Origin: Hortaea werneckii
Lineage: Eukaryota; Ascomycota; Dothideomycetes; Mycosphaerellales; Teratosphaeriaceae
Reading direction: 5' to 3'
Length of the DNA: 48,723 nt
NCBI GenBank assembly: GCA_037044905.1
Contig: JBAOKB010000133.1
Coordinates: forward strand, 1 to 48,723
Position numbers and translations under genes: made by a program. This document shows positions 11,657 through 21,697 of the stretch, one piece after another. Within the stretch, counting starts at the first letter, position 1. Each line of letters starts with the position of its first letter. The notes below the pieces were generated by a model that had not been told where the DNA came from, made no database searches, and saw only the letters and a list, made by a program, of their open reading frames with translations.

Positions 11657-11953
11657 TCACTTCCTCTCTCCACCCTGAGCACCTTGCTGCCCGCCCACAG
11701 TCTCCTCTCCCAGCACTTTGCTCGCCGCCATGAACATGCCTCCAGCATAGCCTCCCAGGCCCCTCATCCCTTCCGCCTGCACTGCCGTCATGCGCAGCAA
11801 GTTCTCGAGATCGGACATGTGCGCAGTCAGTTGAGCAAGCTGGGCGTGAAGGTGGTTGAGTTGTCGCGCCTTGTTGGTGTTGCTGGTTGATGAGGCGGGC
11901 ATGGTCGACAGGCGAGACTGAGGACGCGCCGGTGCGGGTGTGCGGGTCGACAT
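11657..11953 (-). CDS. HSK3: DASH complex subunit Hsk3
   Basis: This single-exon gene encodes 98 residues from the ATG at 11953. The DASH/Dam1 complex is a fungal ring on kinetochore microtubules that couples chromosomes to depolymerising ends, and Hsk3 is one of its small helical subunits. The conserved core is visible as KARQLNHLHAQLAQL, then MSDLENLLRMTAVQAE and a GMFMAASKVLGEE end. The N-terminus is a disordered Ser/Thr/Pro segment. The frame stays open upstream to an ATG at 12130. I reject that longer start because the extra 59 residues are unlike the family and would make the protein far longer than usual. The gene is divergent from the small membrane protein at 12258. Confidence 0.88.
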   Translation of the reverse strand: MSTRTPAPARPQSRLSTMPASSTSNTNKARQLNHLHAQLAQLTAHMSDLENLLRMTAVQAEGMRGLGGYAGGMFMAASKVLGEETVGGQQGAQGGERK

Positions 11954-12257
11954 ATTTGCTGAGCTTGTCAACTGGTTGGAATCCAAGGGAACGATCGCTG
12001 TTGTGACCGACTGTAAGGCTAATGAGGTGTGGTCAATTGATTCGCAGAGTGACGCGGGAGCTTGGATTGTTGTTCGCGGGACGCGCTCGTCGGTACGGGA
12101 AGATGCCCGAAGATACTCCGATGCGTTCAAGACTTCACGGCGAACCTAACTTGGAGTTTCCATTCTTCGCTATTCCATTGATTGTTGTTGGTGTATCTCA
12201 AGGTCTCTCGAGGTCTCTGAAAGGCAGAGTATACTCATACCCATAGACAGCACAATC
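11954..12257. promoter_or_regulatory. Short divergent promoter between HSK3 and a small membrane-protein gene
   Basis: Some 304 bases separate the two start codons, so one regulatory region probably serves both genes. No specific factor site stands out. Confidence 0.4.
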
Positions 12258-12590
12258 ATGGCATCATCCAATCCCGTTAGAACATGGATTCTCACAGGGT
12301 CTGTTGCCGCAATCACCGCCACTGGAGCATGGTATGGGGCTGGTCTGAAGACACGCCAGGAGTACAACCAAGTACGACATCCTCCAAAACCATGTGGCGA
12401 TTGGTCTATTTGCTAATAAATATTTTAGGAGAGAGGTGTTCGCCTCCAAGCGACTCCCGCAGAACGCATCGAGCAGATGGAAATCGCTAAGACACGGTTA
12501 CTCACTCAGAAAGCCGAACTTCAATCCAAAATTGATCGTTTGTCCGCCAGAGAGAAGGCTGCTACTCCTTCTTCGACTCCGGAGACATGA
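12258..12590 (+). CDS. Small single-helix protein with coiled coil, function unknown (probably mitochondrial)
   Basis: Exons 12258-12371 and 12429-12590 give 91 residues. The 57-bp intron is GT-AG, in phase 0, with a GCTAATA branch-like sequence shortly before the acceptor. The N-terminus has basic R8, then a hydrophobic segment at about 10-28 (WILTGSVAAITATGAWYGAG). Residues 35-80 are a charged, heptad-like helix (ERIEQMEIAKTRLLTQKAEL). One short N-terminal helix followed by a coiled coil is the shape of several small mitochondrial inner-membrane assembly factors, which is why I suggest mitochondria. I do not recognise the family. Clean splicing and consistent reading of both exons support a real gene. 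Confidence 0.75.
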
Positions 12591-13464
12591 CGTGGACTAT
12601 AGCACGCTTGAAAATGACAGAACGCCAGTTAATTCGCTAGTCTGCTTGCCTAGGAGCTGTCGAGCTTGCTGAGGTTAATTTGCCGTGCCTCAGAACCTGA
12701 TGCCTCAGCGCAAGGCCCAGTCCCGTCGTGGCAAGCTTCTGAAACCTGCGACTGGACCAGGGTACAGCTTCTGAACTTGAAATCCACTTTCAATCCGAGG
12801 ACTTCTGGCATATGAAAAGGGGAGAAATGCCCCAATGGATTCTTAGGCAACAGTATTGCATGCAGCAGCAGGAAGCAGAAACCTCTTACTTTGGACCGAG
12901 AATCGGCGTCGACATAGCTACCATATCAAAAGCCTATAGCTGGTGCGCAGGATTGTGTCAGTTGGATGGGGTCTTTGGCAACAGAACTGTGCCCATTGCT
13001 TCGGCTGTGTATTTTACAAGCGAAGATATGAGGCTTGTATTTGAGTTGCTACTTGTTCGGAACGATCGTCGCGGCGACACTGAGGCATGGGAGTACTTGG
13101 AAAGATGGCAGTTGGACAGAACAGTAGTCATTGTGGAAAGAGGACCTAGAAGCGAGCACCAGAACGTCCATTTGGTAATTTTAGAAGCCTAGTAACACAT
13201 TTACCTCCTCAGACCCAATCCAGTGAATAGTTGTCGAACAGGAACAGGAGCGCTGTATCAGTTATTTTCTAGTGTAAATGCAGCAAATCAAGCGGCTTTG
13301 ATATCGAATGCAAGTAGAAAACAGAAAGTGCATATTCCAACGCCTTGGATAGTCAACAAGGCAACTGTCATTGAATGTGATATCATGTGACATCGCGTCA
13401 GTACCTCGCGTCGGCTTCACGAACCCCGAGAAGCTCCGTCATCCATGCCCACACCTCGCCAACC
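12591..13464. other. Intergenic region upstream of the XPF gene
   Basis: An ATG-initiated frame of 126 codons lies at 12812-13192 on the plus strand. It has no recognisable domain or targeting signal and is probably chance. The last 100 bases are the likely promoter and leader of the nuclease gene. Confidence 0.4.
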
Positions 13465-16353
13465 ATGCCACCAACATCCACCGATGTAGCCGTCGACAGC
13501 GCACCACCCGACCCTCCCGTCCGCCTCTCACTACCGCTCGAATACCAACAGGACATTTTCCACGAGCTCCGCGCCGAAGATGCTCTTCTCGTGCTCGCCA
13601 AAGGCCTGGGCCTCCTACGCCTGGTCACAAACCTCCTCCACTCCTACGACGCCGCTGGCAACAACCTAGTGCTCCTCGTCGGCGCCGATGAGCGCGAGAA
13701 TGGCTGGATCGGCGAGGCGCTGGCCGAGCATGCCGCGACGAGTATGTCGCCCAAATGCCGCGGCTTGCAGCTGGTCAATACCGATGTCATGAGTGTCGGC
13801 ACGCGCGAGAAGATGTATTCCAAGGGCGGCATCTTCAGCATCACGAGCAGGATCCTGATTGTAGATTTCCTATCTGGATTGCTGGATCCGGCGACAGTGA
13901 CGGGCATGGTGGTACTGCATGCTGAGCGGGTTGCTGCGACGAGCTTGGAGGCCTTCATCGTGCGGATATTTAGACAGAAGAATAAGAAAGGGTTCCTGAA
14001 GGCTTTCTCGGATGCTCCGGAGCCTTTCACGTCAGGCTTTCAGCCGCTGTCGAGTACCCTTCGTAATCTGTTCTTGAGGAAGCCGGTACTCTATCCACGG
14101 TTCCATGTCACAGTCGCGAAGAGTCTGGAAGGGAAGAAGAAGGCGGAGGTCATCGAGTTGGAAGTACCGATGACTGATCATATGAAGGAGATTCAAGCTG
14201 CAGTGCTCGAGTGCGTTGAGGTTTCGATTACAGAGTTGCGGAAGGCCAACAGTGGGCTGGAAATGGACGACTGGAATCTTGACAGTGCATTGCATCGGTC
14301 ATTCGACACGATTGTACGTCGGCAATTAGACCCGGTGTGGCATCGTACAAGCTTCAGGACCAAACAGATTGTACGGGACTTGAGTCTCCTAAGGACGATA
14401 CTACATTCCTTGCTCACGTTCGATGCGGTGAGCTTTAATAAGTATCTGGACACTGTGCTCGCTGCATCTGCTCCGCCGCCTGGTTCTACAAGACAATCAC
14501 AATCACCTTGGCTATTCTTGGACGCCGCACATACACTCTTTGACACCGCGAAGCGGCGAGTATACACTGGCAAAATAACAGATGGTGCGGCAACAAGGGA
14601 GAACGACGGCTTAAATCCAGTACTTGAGGAGATGCCGAAGTGGGGCTTGCTTGCTGAGATACTAGAAGAGATAGAGCGAGATGTATATTTCAATCCGAAT
14701 CCCCAGGACGAGAGCAGCGGTAGCATCCTCATCATGTGTGGTGATCAAGGAACCTGCCGCCAGCTCAGAGAATTTCTTATGACCATGCACGTCACCGGCG
14801 ATGGCCGATCTAAGGACACTGTGAACGGCAATGAAGATGATGATGGCGAAGGACCCGATCAAGACAAAGAAAGCGGTCCAGCACAATTCATGATGCGACG
14901 CAAGCTCCGCAATTACCTCCAGTGGAAGCGCGACTTTGCCCGCGTGAGCAGTAACCTTTTCGCAGAGAATCAGAAAGCAATCAGCGGCACGAGTTCGTAT
15001 TCATCAGGCTCCTCTGGGCGTGGCGGTCGGGCACCGCCAAACAAACGCAGAAGAATACGAGGCGGCGGGAGCGGGTTTTCAGGACCAGAGCGGACGGCCA
15101 GTGGTAGTGTTCGTGTCGCAGGCGACAAGGACAGCCACATCGCATCCCTCATGTCTGAACTAGCACCAAATGAAATTATCGACGAAAGCGGGCTGGCGCA
15201 GAAGTCTGCAGTAGATATGGGCGCAGACCCTCTGGACGACATGGATGAATACTACGAGCTTTACGATATGCGCGACCTTGTTCTTGTGCACCCGTATGAC
15301 GGCGATCTGGACGACCATCTGCTAGAAGAAGTGAAACCAAGATACGTCATTATGTACGAACCGGACGCGGCATTTATCAGAAGGATCGAGACGTACCGTT
15401 CCAGTCACACTGCACGCCAAGTGAGAGTCTACTTCATGTACTACGGCCACAGCGTCGAAGAGCAGCGTTACCTCTCCGCCGTCAGGAGAGAGAAAGACGC
15501 TTTCACCAAGCTCATCAGAGAACGAGGCAACATGGCCCTAACATTCGGCCACGAGGCCGCCGCTCTCGACCCTCAGGAGAGCTTCCTCCGCACCGTCAAC
15601 ACCCGCATTGCCGGCGGAGGCCGACTAGCCGCCACGGCCGAACCACCCCGCTGCGTCGTCGACGTCCGCGAATTCCGCTCCTCCCTGCCCTCCCTCCTCC
15701 ACGGCCGCAACATGATCGTAATCCCCTGCATGCTAACCGTGGGCGACTACGTCATCACGCCCCAAATCTGCATCGAGCGCAAATCCGTCAAGGACCTCAT
15801 CTCGTCCTTCTCCGACGGCCGACTCTACACCCAAGCCGAGACGATGCTGCAGCACTACCAGGCGCCCATGCTGCTCATCGAGTTCGACGCCCAGAAAGCC
15901 TTCACACTCGAGCCCTTCGCCGACCTCTCCAGCTCGCTCGGCAGCGCCAGCGCCGTCTCCTCCGACCTGCAATCCAAGCTCGCCCTGCTCTGTCTCGCCT
16001 TCCCCCGCCTCCGCATCATCTGGTCCTCCTCCCCGTACCAGACGGCCGAGATCTTCGAGGAGCTGAAGAAGCAGCAGGACGAGCCGGATCCCATCAAAGC
16101 CGTGCAGATCGGCCTGGAAGAAGGCGATGATCCCGACGGCAGGACGTTTAATCAGATTCCGCAGGATATGCTGAGGAATGTCCCCGGCGTTACGAGTAAG
16201 GCGCTGCAGCGGTTAGTGCTGGAGTTTGAGAATGTGCAGGAGGTGGTGAATGCGGAGCAGGAGGAGTTGAGCGAGATGATTGGCATGGAGAATGCGCGGC
16301 AGATTCGGGGGTTCTTTGATAAGAGTGTGTGGGATGATGGTGGGGATGGGTAG
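13465..16353 (+). CDS. rad1: DNA repair endonuclease XPF/Rad1
   Basis: This single-exon gene encodes 962 residues, normal for fungal Rad1. The enzyme pairs with ERCC1/Rad10 to cut the 5' side of lesions in nucleotide excision repair and to trim flaps in recombination. The N-terminal half is the degenerate helicase-like region (LPLEYQQDIF, then GLGLLRLVTNLLHSYDAAGNNLVL). A low-complexity acidic and Gly/Ser linker lies around 470-570. The nuclease signature is intact: GDY at 760-762, E771-R772-K773 and D777 (ERKSVKD). The C-terminal helix-hairpin-helix region (about 905-955) includes NVPGVTSKALQRLV. The reading frame is open further upstream to 13387, but no ATG occurs there, so the ATG at 13465 is the start. 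Its first conserved block begins within 20 residues, as in relatives. Confidence 0.96.
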   Translation: MPPTSTDVAVDSAPPDPPVRLSLPLEYQQDIFHELRAEDALLVLAKGLGLLRLVTNLLHSYDAAGNNLVLLVGADERENGWIGEALAEHAATSMSPKCRGLQLVNTDVMSVGTREKMYSKGGIFSITSRILIVDFLSGLLDPATVTGMVVLHAERVAATSLEAFIVRIFRQKNKKGFLKAFSDAPEPFTSGFQPLSSTLRNLFLRKPVLYPRFHVTVAKSLEGKKKAEVIELEVPMTDHMKEIQAAVLECVEVSITELRKANSGLEMDDWNLDSALHRSFDTIVRRQLDPVWHRTSFRTKQIVRDLSLLRTILHSLLTFDAVSFNKYLDTVLAASAPPPGSTRQSQSPWLFLDAAHTLFDTAKRRVYTGKITDGAATRENDGLNPVLEEMPKWGLLAEILEEIERDVYFNPNPQDESSGSILIMCGDQGTCRQLREFLMTMHVTGDGRSKDTVNGNEDDDGEGPDQDKESGPAQFMMRRKLRNYLQWKRDFARVSSNLFAENQKAISGTSSYSSGSSGRGGRAPPNKRRRIRGGGSGFSGPERTASGSVRVAGDKDSHIASLMSELAPNEIIDESGLAQKSAVDMGADPLDDMDEYYELYDMRDLVLVHPYDGDLDDHLLEEVKPRYVIMYEPDAAFIRRIETYRSSHTARQVRVYFMYYGHSVEEQRYLSAVRREKDAFTKLIRERGNMALTFGHEAAALDPQESFLRTVNTRIAGGGRLAATAEPPRCVVDVREFRSSLPSLLHGRNMIVIPCMLTVGDYVITPQICIERKSVKDLISSFSDGRLYTQAETMLQHYQAPMLLIEFDAQKAFTLEPFADLSSSLGSASAVSSDLQSKLALLCLAFPRLRIIWSSSPYQTAEIFEELKKQQDEPDPIKAVQIGLEEGDDPDGRTFNQIPQDMLRNVPGVTSKALQRLVLEFENVQEVVNAEQEELSEMIGMENARQIRGFFDKSVWDDGGDG

Positions 16354-16852
16354 GGATTAGGGGGTCGGATAGCGGCTCACTTGGGTGTAAGAGTATGATG
16401 ACCTGATGCTTTACTTTAAGTGTTCGCACTTCCTTACTTCTGGCTTGTCACTTCATATATCAAGACATCCTCAGATGGACTGTCGGCATTAATTGCCAGT
16501 CTAGCGTCAAAAGCACTTGATCCGGTTCAATTGTGTAGAGGACTTGTCACATTACACTCACTCTGTCTCTCTCTCAACATAAACCCCTGGAGACTACATA
16601 ACTTCACTATAGCAGACACAGCTAGCCTTGCAGCCTCAACAATCACCTAGCCATCCAGTCTCAGCCCACACCGCAACCTCTTCGCCACCATCAACTCGAA
16701 GCCTTCTTTCCCTCCTCCAAACAAGCAAAAGAAGCCAGCCCACCGCCAAGCAATCCCTCTTCCTCCTTCATCACCCAACTCGCATCCCGTGCGGCCCATA
16801 CTACGACTCCCTCAACGACCCCCACCCCCCCTTCCGTTTTACCAAGATCAGG
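16354..16852. other. Intergenic region before the unknown gene at 16.85 kb
   Basis: No gene is recognised. From about 16628 onward the frame of the next gene is already open but has no ATG until 16853. An upstream exon supplying another start is possible. Confidence 0.4.
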
Positions 16853-17818
16853 ATGCCTCCTCCCACTCCTCTCCCCCACCCATCTTCACCCAACCCCAAC
16901 AACATCCCCGCCGTCGAAACCGGCCCCCCAACCCACTCCCTCCGCAAAAGGGAGTACATCAAACACCGGAACAACGAACGCGCCGCGATCAGAACCCATC
17001 TGGACCGCTTCATCGCCAACGTCACGACCACCACTTCCACCGCCGCCGCCGCCGACCGCTGGAAATTCTTGCTCGCGCAGCGCGAGGAGAAAGTGCGGGA
17101 GCGCGTCTCGAGGGGGAAAGGGAGCGTGCGGGAACTCTTTCCGGATTTCTGGGATGAGGGCCGGGAGGCGGAGTGGTTGAGGAACGGGTGGAGGGTGTTT
17201 TTGGAGGGTGGGGTTGATGGATGTAAAAGTGGGAAAGCGGGGTTGGGGGTCGTGGGGAGGGAAGAGGAGGATCGGGATGATGATGAGGAGATGGTGGTGG
17301 TGGGGGTTCAGAAGGAGGAGGAGGGTGAGGGGGTTGGGGATGGTGGTGAGGTTGGTGGTGAGGTTGGTGGTGTAGGATGGGGATCAGGTGGGGGGAGGAG
17401 TCAACAGGTGGTGGGGATGGAGGGTTCTTCGCTGGAGGTGAAGATGGAGATGGGTGGGGAGGGGACTGAGAGGGCGGCGATTCCGGGGTGGATGGATGAG
17501 ATGGACGGACAGGGAAAAGTGCAAGGGAAGAAGTTGGGGAGGGGCAAGGGAAAGGCTCGTCTGGTAAATGAAGCTATGGTGGGGGTTCCATGTTCAAGAG
17601 GGTGGGCCATCCAGAACACTTCCGTTGAAGCGATCGAGGAATTGGTGGACATGGCAAAGACCGGGCCTTCGGACATTGTGCTCGGGTTCGCCGGGCCCAG
17701 AGGCGCTCTATTCGAGCACATCACTACAGACGGCGTAAATGACGACTTCGAGCCGGGAATCAAGAGAAAGGCGGAAGATGAGATGGTGCTGCCAGGCAAG
17801 AAGAGCAAATTCTACTGA
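16853..17818 (+). CDS. Hypothetical protein with charged N-terminal helix and acidic Gly-rich middle
   Basis: A frame of 321 codons begins at the first in-frame ATG. I do not recognise the family. After a Pro-rich start, residues 30-120 look ordered and helical (SLRKREYIKHRNNERAAI, then DRWKFLLAQREEKVRERV and LFPDFWDEGREAEWLRNGW). The middle is low-complexity with runs of Asp, Glu, Val and Gly. The C-terminal 100 residues regain a mixed composition and end in a basic KRKAEDEMVLPGKKSKFY tail that could be a nuclear signal. Because the ordered region begins soon after the ATG and the frame is open further upstream, an additional 5' exon cannot be excluded. Confidence 0.6.
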   Translation: MPPPTPLPHPSSPNPNNIPAVETGPPTHSLRKREYIKHRNNERAAIRTHLDRFIANVTTTTSTAAAADRWKFLLAQREEKVRERVSRGKGSVRELFPDFWDEGREAEWLRNGWRVFLEGGVDGCKSGKAGLGVVGREEEDRDDDEEMVVVGVQKEEEGEGVGDGGEVGGEVGGVGWGSGGGRSQQVVGMEGSSLEVKMEMGGEGTERAAIPGWMDEMDGQGKVQGKKLGRGKGKARLVNEAMVGVPCSRGWAIQNTSVEAIEELVDMAKTGPSDIVLGFAGPRGALFEHITTDGVNDDFEPGIKRKAEDEMVLPGKKSKFY

Positions 17819-18022
17819 GCAGATTCGACCACATTTCGAAAGTGTGACTATCAGCGTCAGTCGATCCACCATGAGCCATGGGAAGCTGTCCCATAACGAC
17901 TGAGGACCTAATCCTCCCGTATATCCTCGCGAAGGATGAGGGAGATAGTGGACATTGAGTAGTAGTAATACATCATCCCTACGAAGGAGAGAGAAAATCA
18001 TTATAGAAGCGGGAGAGACAGG

Positions 18023-18553
18023 CTACCGTAGAGAATTCTGCATTTCCTGCTTCCTCGCCTCGGCCTCTTCAGCCTCCGATCTTCTCCGGTCGAGCTCGGC
18101 TTGAACGCCGAGTTGTCGGCGTCTGGCGGCGTCTTCTTCCCATGCCGTCCATACTGTCAGACCCAAAGTCAGTATCAGTCTTTGCAGGACTCGTGGTGGC
18201 GACTGATCGGGATTTCTAGAAACAAAGTAGGTTTTTAAGATAAGGGAGGAAGGGCGATGCTTACCAGGCTTGTCGCTCTTGGAGTACTGCTTCAACCTTC
18301 CGACGAACTGGTCAAAGTCCTCCTGCTTCTCCTTTCGTCGCTCGAGCGAGCGGCGTTGCAGTTCGGGGTTGTAGCGCATGAAGAGTTCTTCCTCGGTGGG
18401 GGTGACGTAGTAGATCAATGCTGGGCCTCCAATGCACATGATGCCGCCGCTAGAGGTATATGTTAGAGGATGCTCTCATCTTGAAATGAATGTCCGGAGC
18501 GGTGTGTTCTAGACATACGAGGCCAGCATTTTGACCCATGTGATGGTCTTCAT
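18023..18553 (-). CDS. CBP4: Cbp4, assembly factor of the mitochondrial cytochrome bc1 complex
   Basis: Exons on the minus strand are 18553-18519, 18449-18265 and 18153-18023 (116 residues). Cbp4 acts in the inner mitochondrial membrane with Cbp3/Cbp6 to stabilise newly made cytochrome b. The first exon encodes only MKTITWVKMLA. Splicing then gives a single hydrophobic helix GGIMCIGGPALIYYV and the family block PTEEELFMRYNPELQRRS. The block YSKSDKP joins across intron 2 to VWTAWEED, after which a charged coiled-coil tail ends the protein. Intron lengths are 69 and 111 bp. Both splice choices are supported because they rebuild family sequence. The gene is divergent from PHO85. Confidence 0.92.
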
Positions 18554-19303
18554 GGTGATGGGTTCGCCGGAGCAGAAGCGGCTGGTTTGATGATCCAACA
18601 AGCTCACCGGAAATCTGTAGCCAATTCTTTGGAAATGTGATGTGCAGACGGAATCCTGGTAACTCGACGTTGCAATACCGACGGCTTGTCGTCGTCCTTG
18701 TCGATGATGCACTTCTCGAGACGACGCCACGATCTCGGCCCCGGCCGAGACACCGCGCGTTTACTGCCGCATCCGCGTCCGCGTTTAGCCGCCCGCGTAT
18801 AGCTGTCCAGCAACAGCAGCGTCACACCCGGAAACCACCCCACTACACCCAAGCACCAAGCGAGTGGCCGTAGATCTTCCACCTGAGTACACCCAGCGGC
18901 TATCTGATCCTCTCACCCACCCTCAATCTCCTCCTTGCCACTCCCATACTCGCGCGAATCTCTTCGCGGGTTCGCCAAAACGGCTTCCTCCACCCCCGCT
19001 ACCAACGCGTGCTCTTCCACCTCCTCCCGCCATCCTGCTGCTACCACCATTCACCCAACACCCCCACCTCCCCCACCTGCGTCGTCCAATCCCCCAAGTC
19101 AACCCGCCATAGCCTCCCGACAACTCTCCGTTGCCGACCAGCTCACCACTGCTCGTGCCACTCTCTGGGATAAGAAGTTCACCCGTCGTGAACCCCCCGA
19201 CATCCGCCTGCACCCAACGCATGTGGGCACATTAAGCGTCGCGGACAGGACCGACAGTAATATATCGGTGCGCAGCCTGGGCGGCGGGCGGAAGATCGAG
19301 ACC
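18554..19303. promoter_or_regulatory. Divergent region between CBP4 and PHO85
   Basis: This 750-bp stretch holds the promoters and leaders of both genes. From about 18935 the plus-strand frame is open and in phase with PHO85 but has no ATG before 19304. It is C-rich. I take it as 5' leader, not coding sequence. Confidence 0.5.
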
Positions 19304-20377
19304 ATGGATAAGCGGCATCCCAGTAGTTTCCAGCAGCTGGAGAAGCTGGGGGAGGGAACATATGCTACGGTAAGTCAAGACCGAAAGAGGAAGGAACGGT
19401 GTTTGGAGTTTGGGAAGGAGCGATGAGGCTATAGATCCTTGGCAATGAGTGCATGAGGATACAATATATACATATTCATGACCGCTGACTCAAGTCGCCG
19501 CCCAGGTATTCAAAGGCCGCAATGGCCAGACCGGCGCCTTCGTCGCCCTGAAAGAAATCCACCTCGATTCCGAAGAAGGCACCCCTTCCACCGCCATCCG
19601 CGAAATCTCCCTTATGAAAGAGCTCAAACACGAAAACATCGTGAGCCTCTACGACGTCATCCACACCGAAAACAAACTCATGCTCGTCTTCGAATACATG
19701 GACAAGGACCTAAAGAAATACATGGACTCGCACCCCTCCACAGCCGGCGGACCCCGCGGCGCCCTCGACAGCCCGACCATCAAATCCTTCATGTGGCAGC
19801 TCCTCCGCGGCATCGCCTTCTGCCACGAAAACCGCGTCCTCCACCGCGACCTCAAACCCCAGAACCTCCTCATCAACAACCAAGGCCAGCTGAAACTCGC
19901 CGACTTCGGCCTGGCCCGCGCCTTCGGCATCCCCGTCAACACCTTCTCCAACGAGGTCGTCACCCTCTGGTACCGCGCCCCGGACGTCCTCCTCGGCTCC
20001 CGCACCTACAACACCTCCATCGACATCTGGTCCGCGGGGTGCATCATGGCGGAGATGTTCACGGGCCGTCCCTTATTCCCGGGGACAACCAACGAAGACC
20101 AACTCCTCAAAATCTTCCGGCTGATGGGCACCCCCTCCGAGCGTTCCTGGCCCGGTATCAGCACGTTTCCCGAGTACAAGACTTCATGGCCGGTGTATGC
20201 GACGCAAGAGCTCCGGAACCTCTTACCCCAGGTCGACGGCCTGGGCCTGCAGCTGTTGGGCCAGATGTTGCAGGTCAGGCCCGAAATGCGGTGTTCGGCC
20301 CAGCAGGCCCTCGCGCATCCGTGGTTCGCCGAGTTTAATGCGAGGGCGCAACAGCAGCAGCAACAGCAGGCGGGTTT

Positions 20378-20410
<33 letters not shown>

Positions 20411-20441
20411 GGCGGGGATGGCTGGGATGAGGGGGTTTTAG
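19304..20441 (+). CDS. PHO85: Cyclin-dependent kinase Pho85/PhoA-type
   Basis: Exons 19304-19369 and 19506-20441 encode 333 residues. Pho85-class kinases (relatives of Cdk5) bind several cyclins and link phosphate, nutrient and polarity signals to transcription. The glycine loop GEGTYAT lies at the end of exon 1 and joins to VFKGRNG after a 136-bp intron with a CTGAC branch point. Catalytic K38, the cyclin-binding helix PSTAIRE (49-55), HRD (135-137) and DFG (D155) are intact. FSNEVVTLWYRAPDVLLGS and SIDIWSAGCIMAEM match the family. The C-terminus is odd, with two glutamine runs (7 and 11 Q) between about 304 and 324. The ATG context is good and the protein starts MDKRHPSSFQQLEKLG, as expected. 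Confidence 0.96.
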
Positions 20442-20540
20442 TGTGGTTTTTTTTTTTTTGGTGGCTACCCGTTCGAGAAGCTTAGTATTAAGAGAGAAAG
20501 AAAAAGAGCAAACGAAGATTCCCACCCGCGCCCCTAGTTT

Positions 20541-20596
20541 TCTTTTTCCTTTTCCTTTTCCTTTTCCCTTTTCCCTTTTTTTTTTTTTTTTTTTTT
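20541..20596. repeat. Imperfect TTTTCC microsatellite ending in a 21-T run
   Basis: About five units of TTTTCC or TTTTCCC are followed by T21 at 20576-20596. The tract lies in the probable 3' UTR of PHO85. Confidence 0.85.
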
Positions 20597-20783
20597 GGTT
20601 TTTGGACCTCTCTCAACGCCTCTCCTGTCCCCTCTCTCTCATCCTCTCTCCTGTGATAAAAGGAATCCGACCCGTTCTCAGCAGCCATGGAAAACACGGA
20701 TTTTTATGGGACACGGAATTAGGAAAGGAGGTATAGTAGGAGATTCTGGGCAAGCGAATGGGGGGAAAAAAAAAAAAAGGAAA

Positions 20784-20799
20784 GGGGGGGGGGGGGGGG
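20784..20799. repeat. Homopolymer of 16 G
   Basis: Sixteen consecutive G follow an A-rich run and precede further short G runs on the plus strand. It is intergenic. Confidence 0.85.
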
Positions 20800-21487
20800 A
20801 GGCGGGGGGCAGATAACGATGCCGCTGGGATAGGGGGGACAGTGTGGCGGAAGGAAAAAGGCGAAGATAGGTCCAAAAGGCTAAAGAGAAAGGATCAGTA
20901 ATTTCTTCTCTTGTTTCTTTTCTTTTTCTTTTTTTTAAACCCTGTTTTCCCACCTCTATATACACCTCCTTCTCCACAAACCCCATCTCCACCAAAGCCC
21001 CAGGGCTGGAGATCCTACTCTCCCTTCGATCCATAGTAGAAAGAGGGGGTTCAGAAGAGAAAAGGGAAAGGAAGAGGAAGAGGGAAAGAAAAACTTGTGT
21101 GAACTTTCTATCTCTCTCCCACTTTATCCTTTCCTCTTCGCTTCTCCCTACTCCCTTTTTCTGTTCCTTTTGCCCTTCTCCATTCTCCCTTCTCCCTTCT
21201 CCATTCTCCTTTCTCCCTTCCCTCTCTTTCCAACTCGAGTACTCTCATCTACTAGTCCCCTACCCCTTGTCCTCTCTAACAGACAAGATGAAGAGGACTC
21301 GTCTCGTACGCTCTAATTTCGCAACAGGGAGAGGTCGGGACGAAGAAAGGAGAAGAAGTGGAAAAGAAAAAGGCCGGAAGAAAAAGAGAAAGGAAAAAAA
21401 AAGGAGGAAAGGGTCGAAGAAACCCTTCGTCGTTTCCGTCCTTTCCATCCACGGCACAGCGAGGTACGAGGGTTTCTCGACTCCAGA

Positions 21488-21662
21488 TCACCAATCATCG
21501 TCGTCCTTCTCGTCATCTGTTTCCGACAAGAAAATCAAACGTTAGCAATTCCATCCTTACTGTAGTCCTTACTATACCAATCCCAAACCCCCCTTCTCCT
21601 CCTCTCCCTCAACCCATTCCCTCTTGTCCCCATCTCTCACAACCCACCAACCAACCCATACC

Positions 21663-21697
<35 letters not shown>

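Larger units (their letters stand above)
20442..21487. other. Convergent 3' region rich in simple repeats
   Basis: No gene is seen. The stretch separates the 3' ends of PHO85 and the WASP gene. It contains a TTTTCC-type repeat running into T21 (20541-20596), an A-rich run followed by a run of 16 G (about 20784-20799), and a TTCTCC-like pyrimidine repeat at about 21177-21235. Many frames here are simple products of these repeats. Confidence 0.6.

Noticed and set aside
11954..12130. N-terminal extension of Hsk3 to an upstream ATG
   Set aside because: The extra 59 residues are unlike the family, and the protein would be much longer than known Hsk3. The internal ATG at 11953 precedes a normal N-terminus.
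12812..13192. 126-codon ATG frame between the small membrane gene and XPF
   Set aside because: No domain, signal or splice context supports it. Chance is likely, though a species-specific gene cannot be excluded.
13387..13464. N-terminal extension of XPF/Rad1
   Set aside because: The frame is open but starts at GTG and has no ATG before 13465.
19478..20338. 286-codon plus-strand frame overlapping PHO85
   Set aside because: It is out of phase with the kinase, is Arg/Pro-rich and follows from the codon bias of the real exon.
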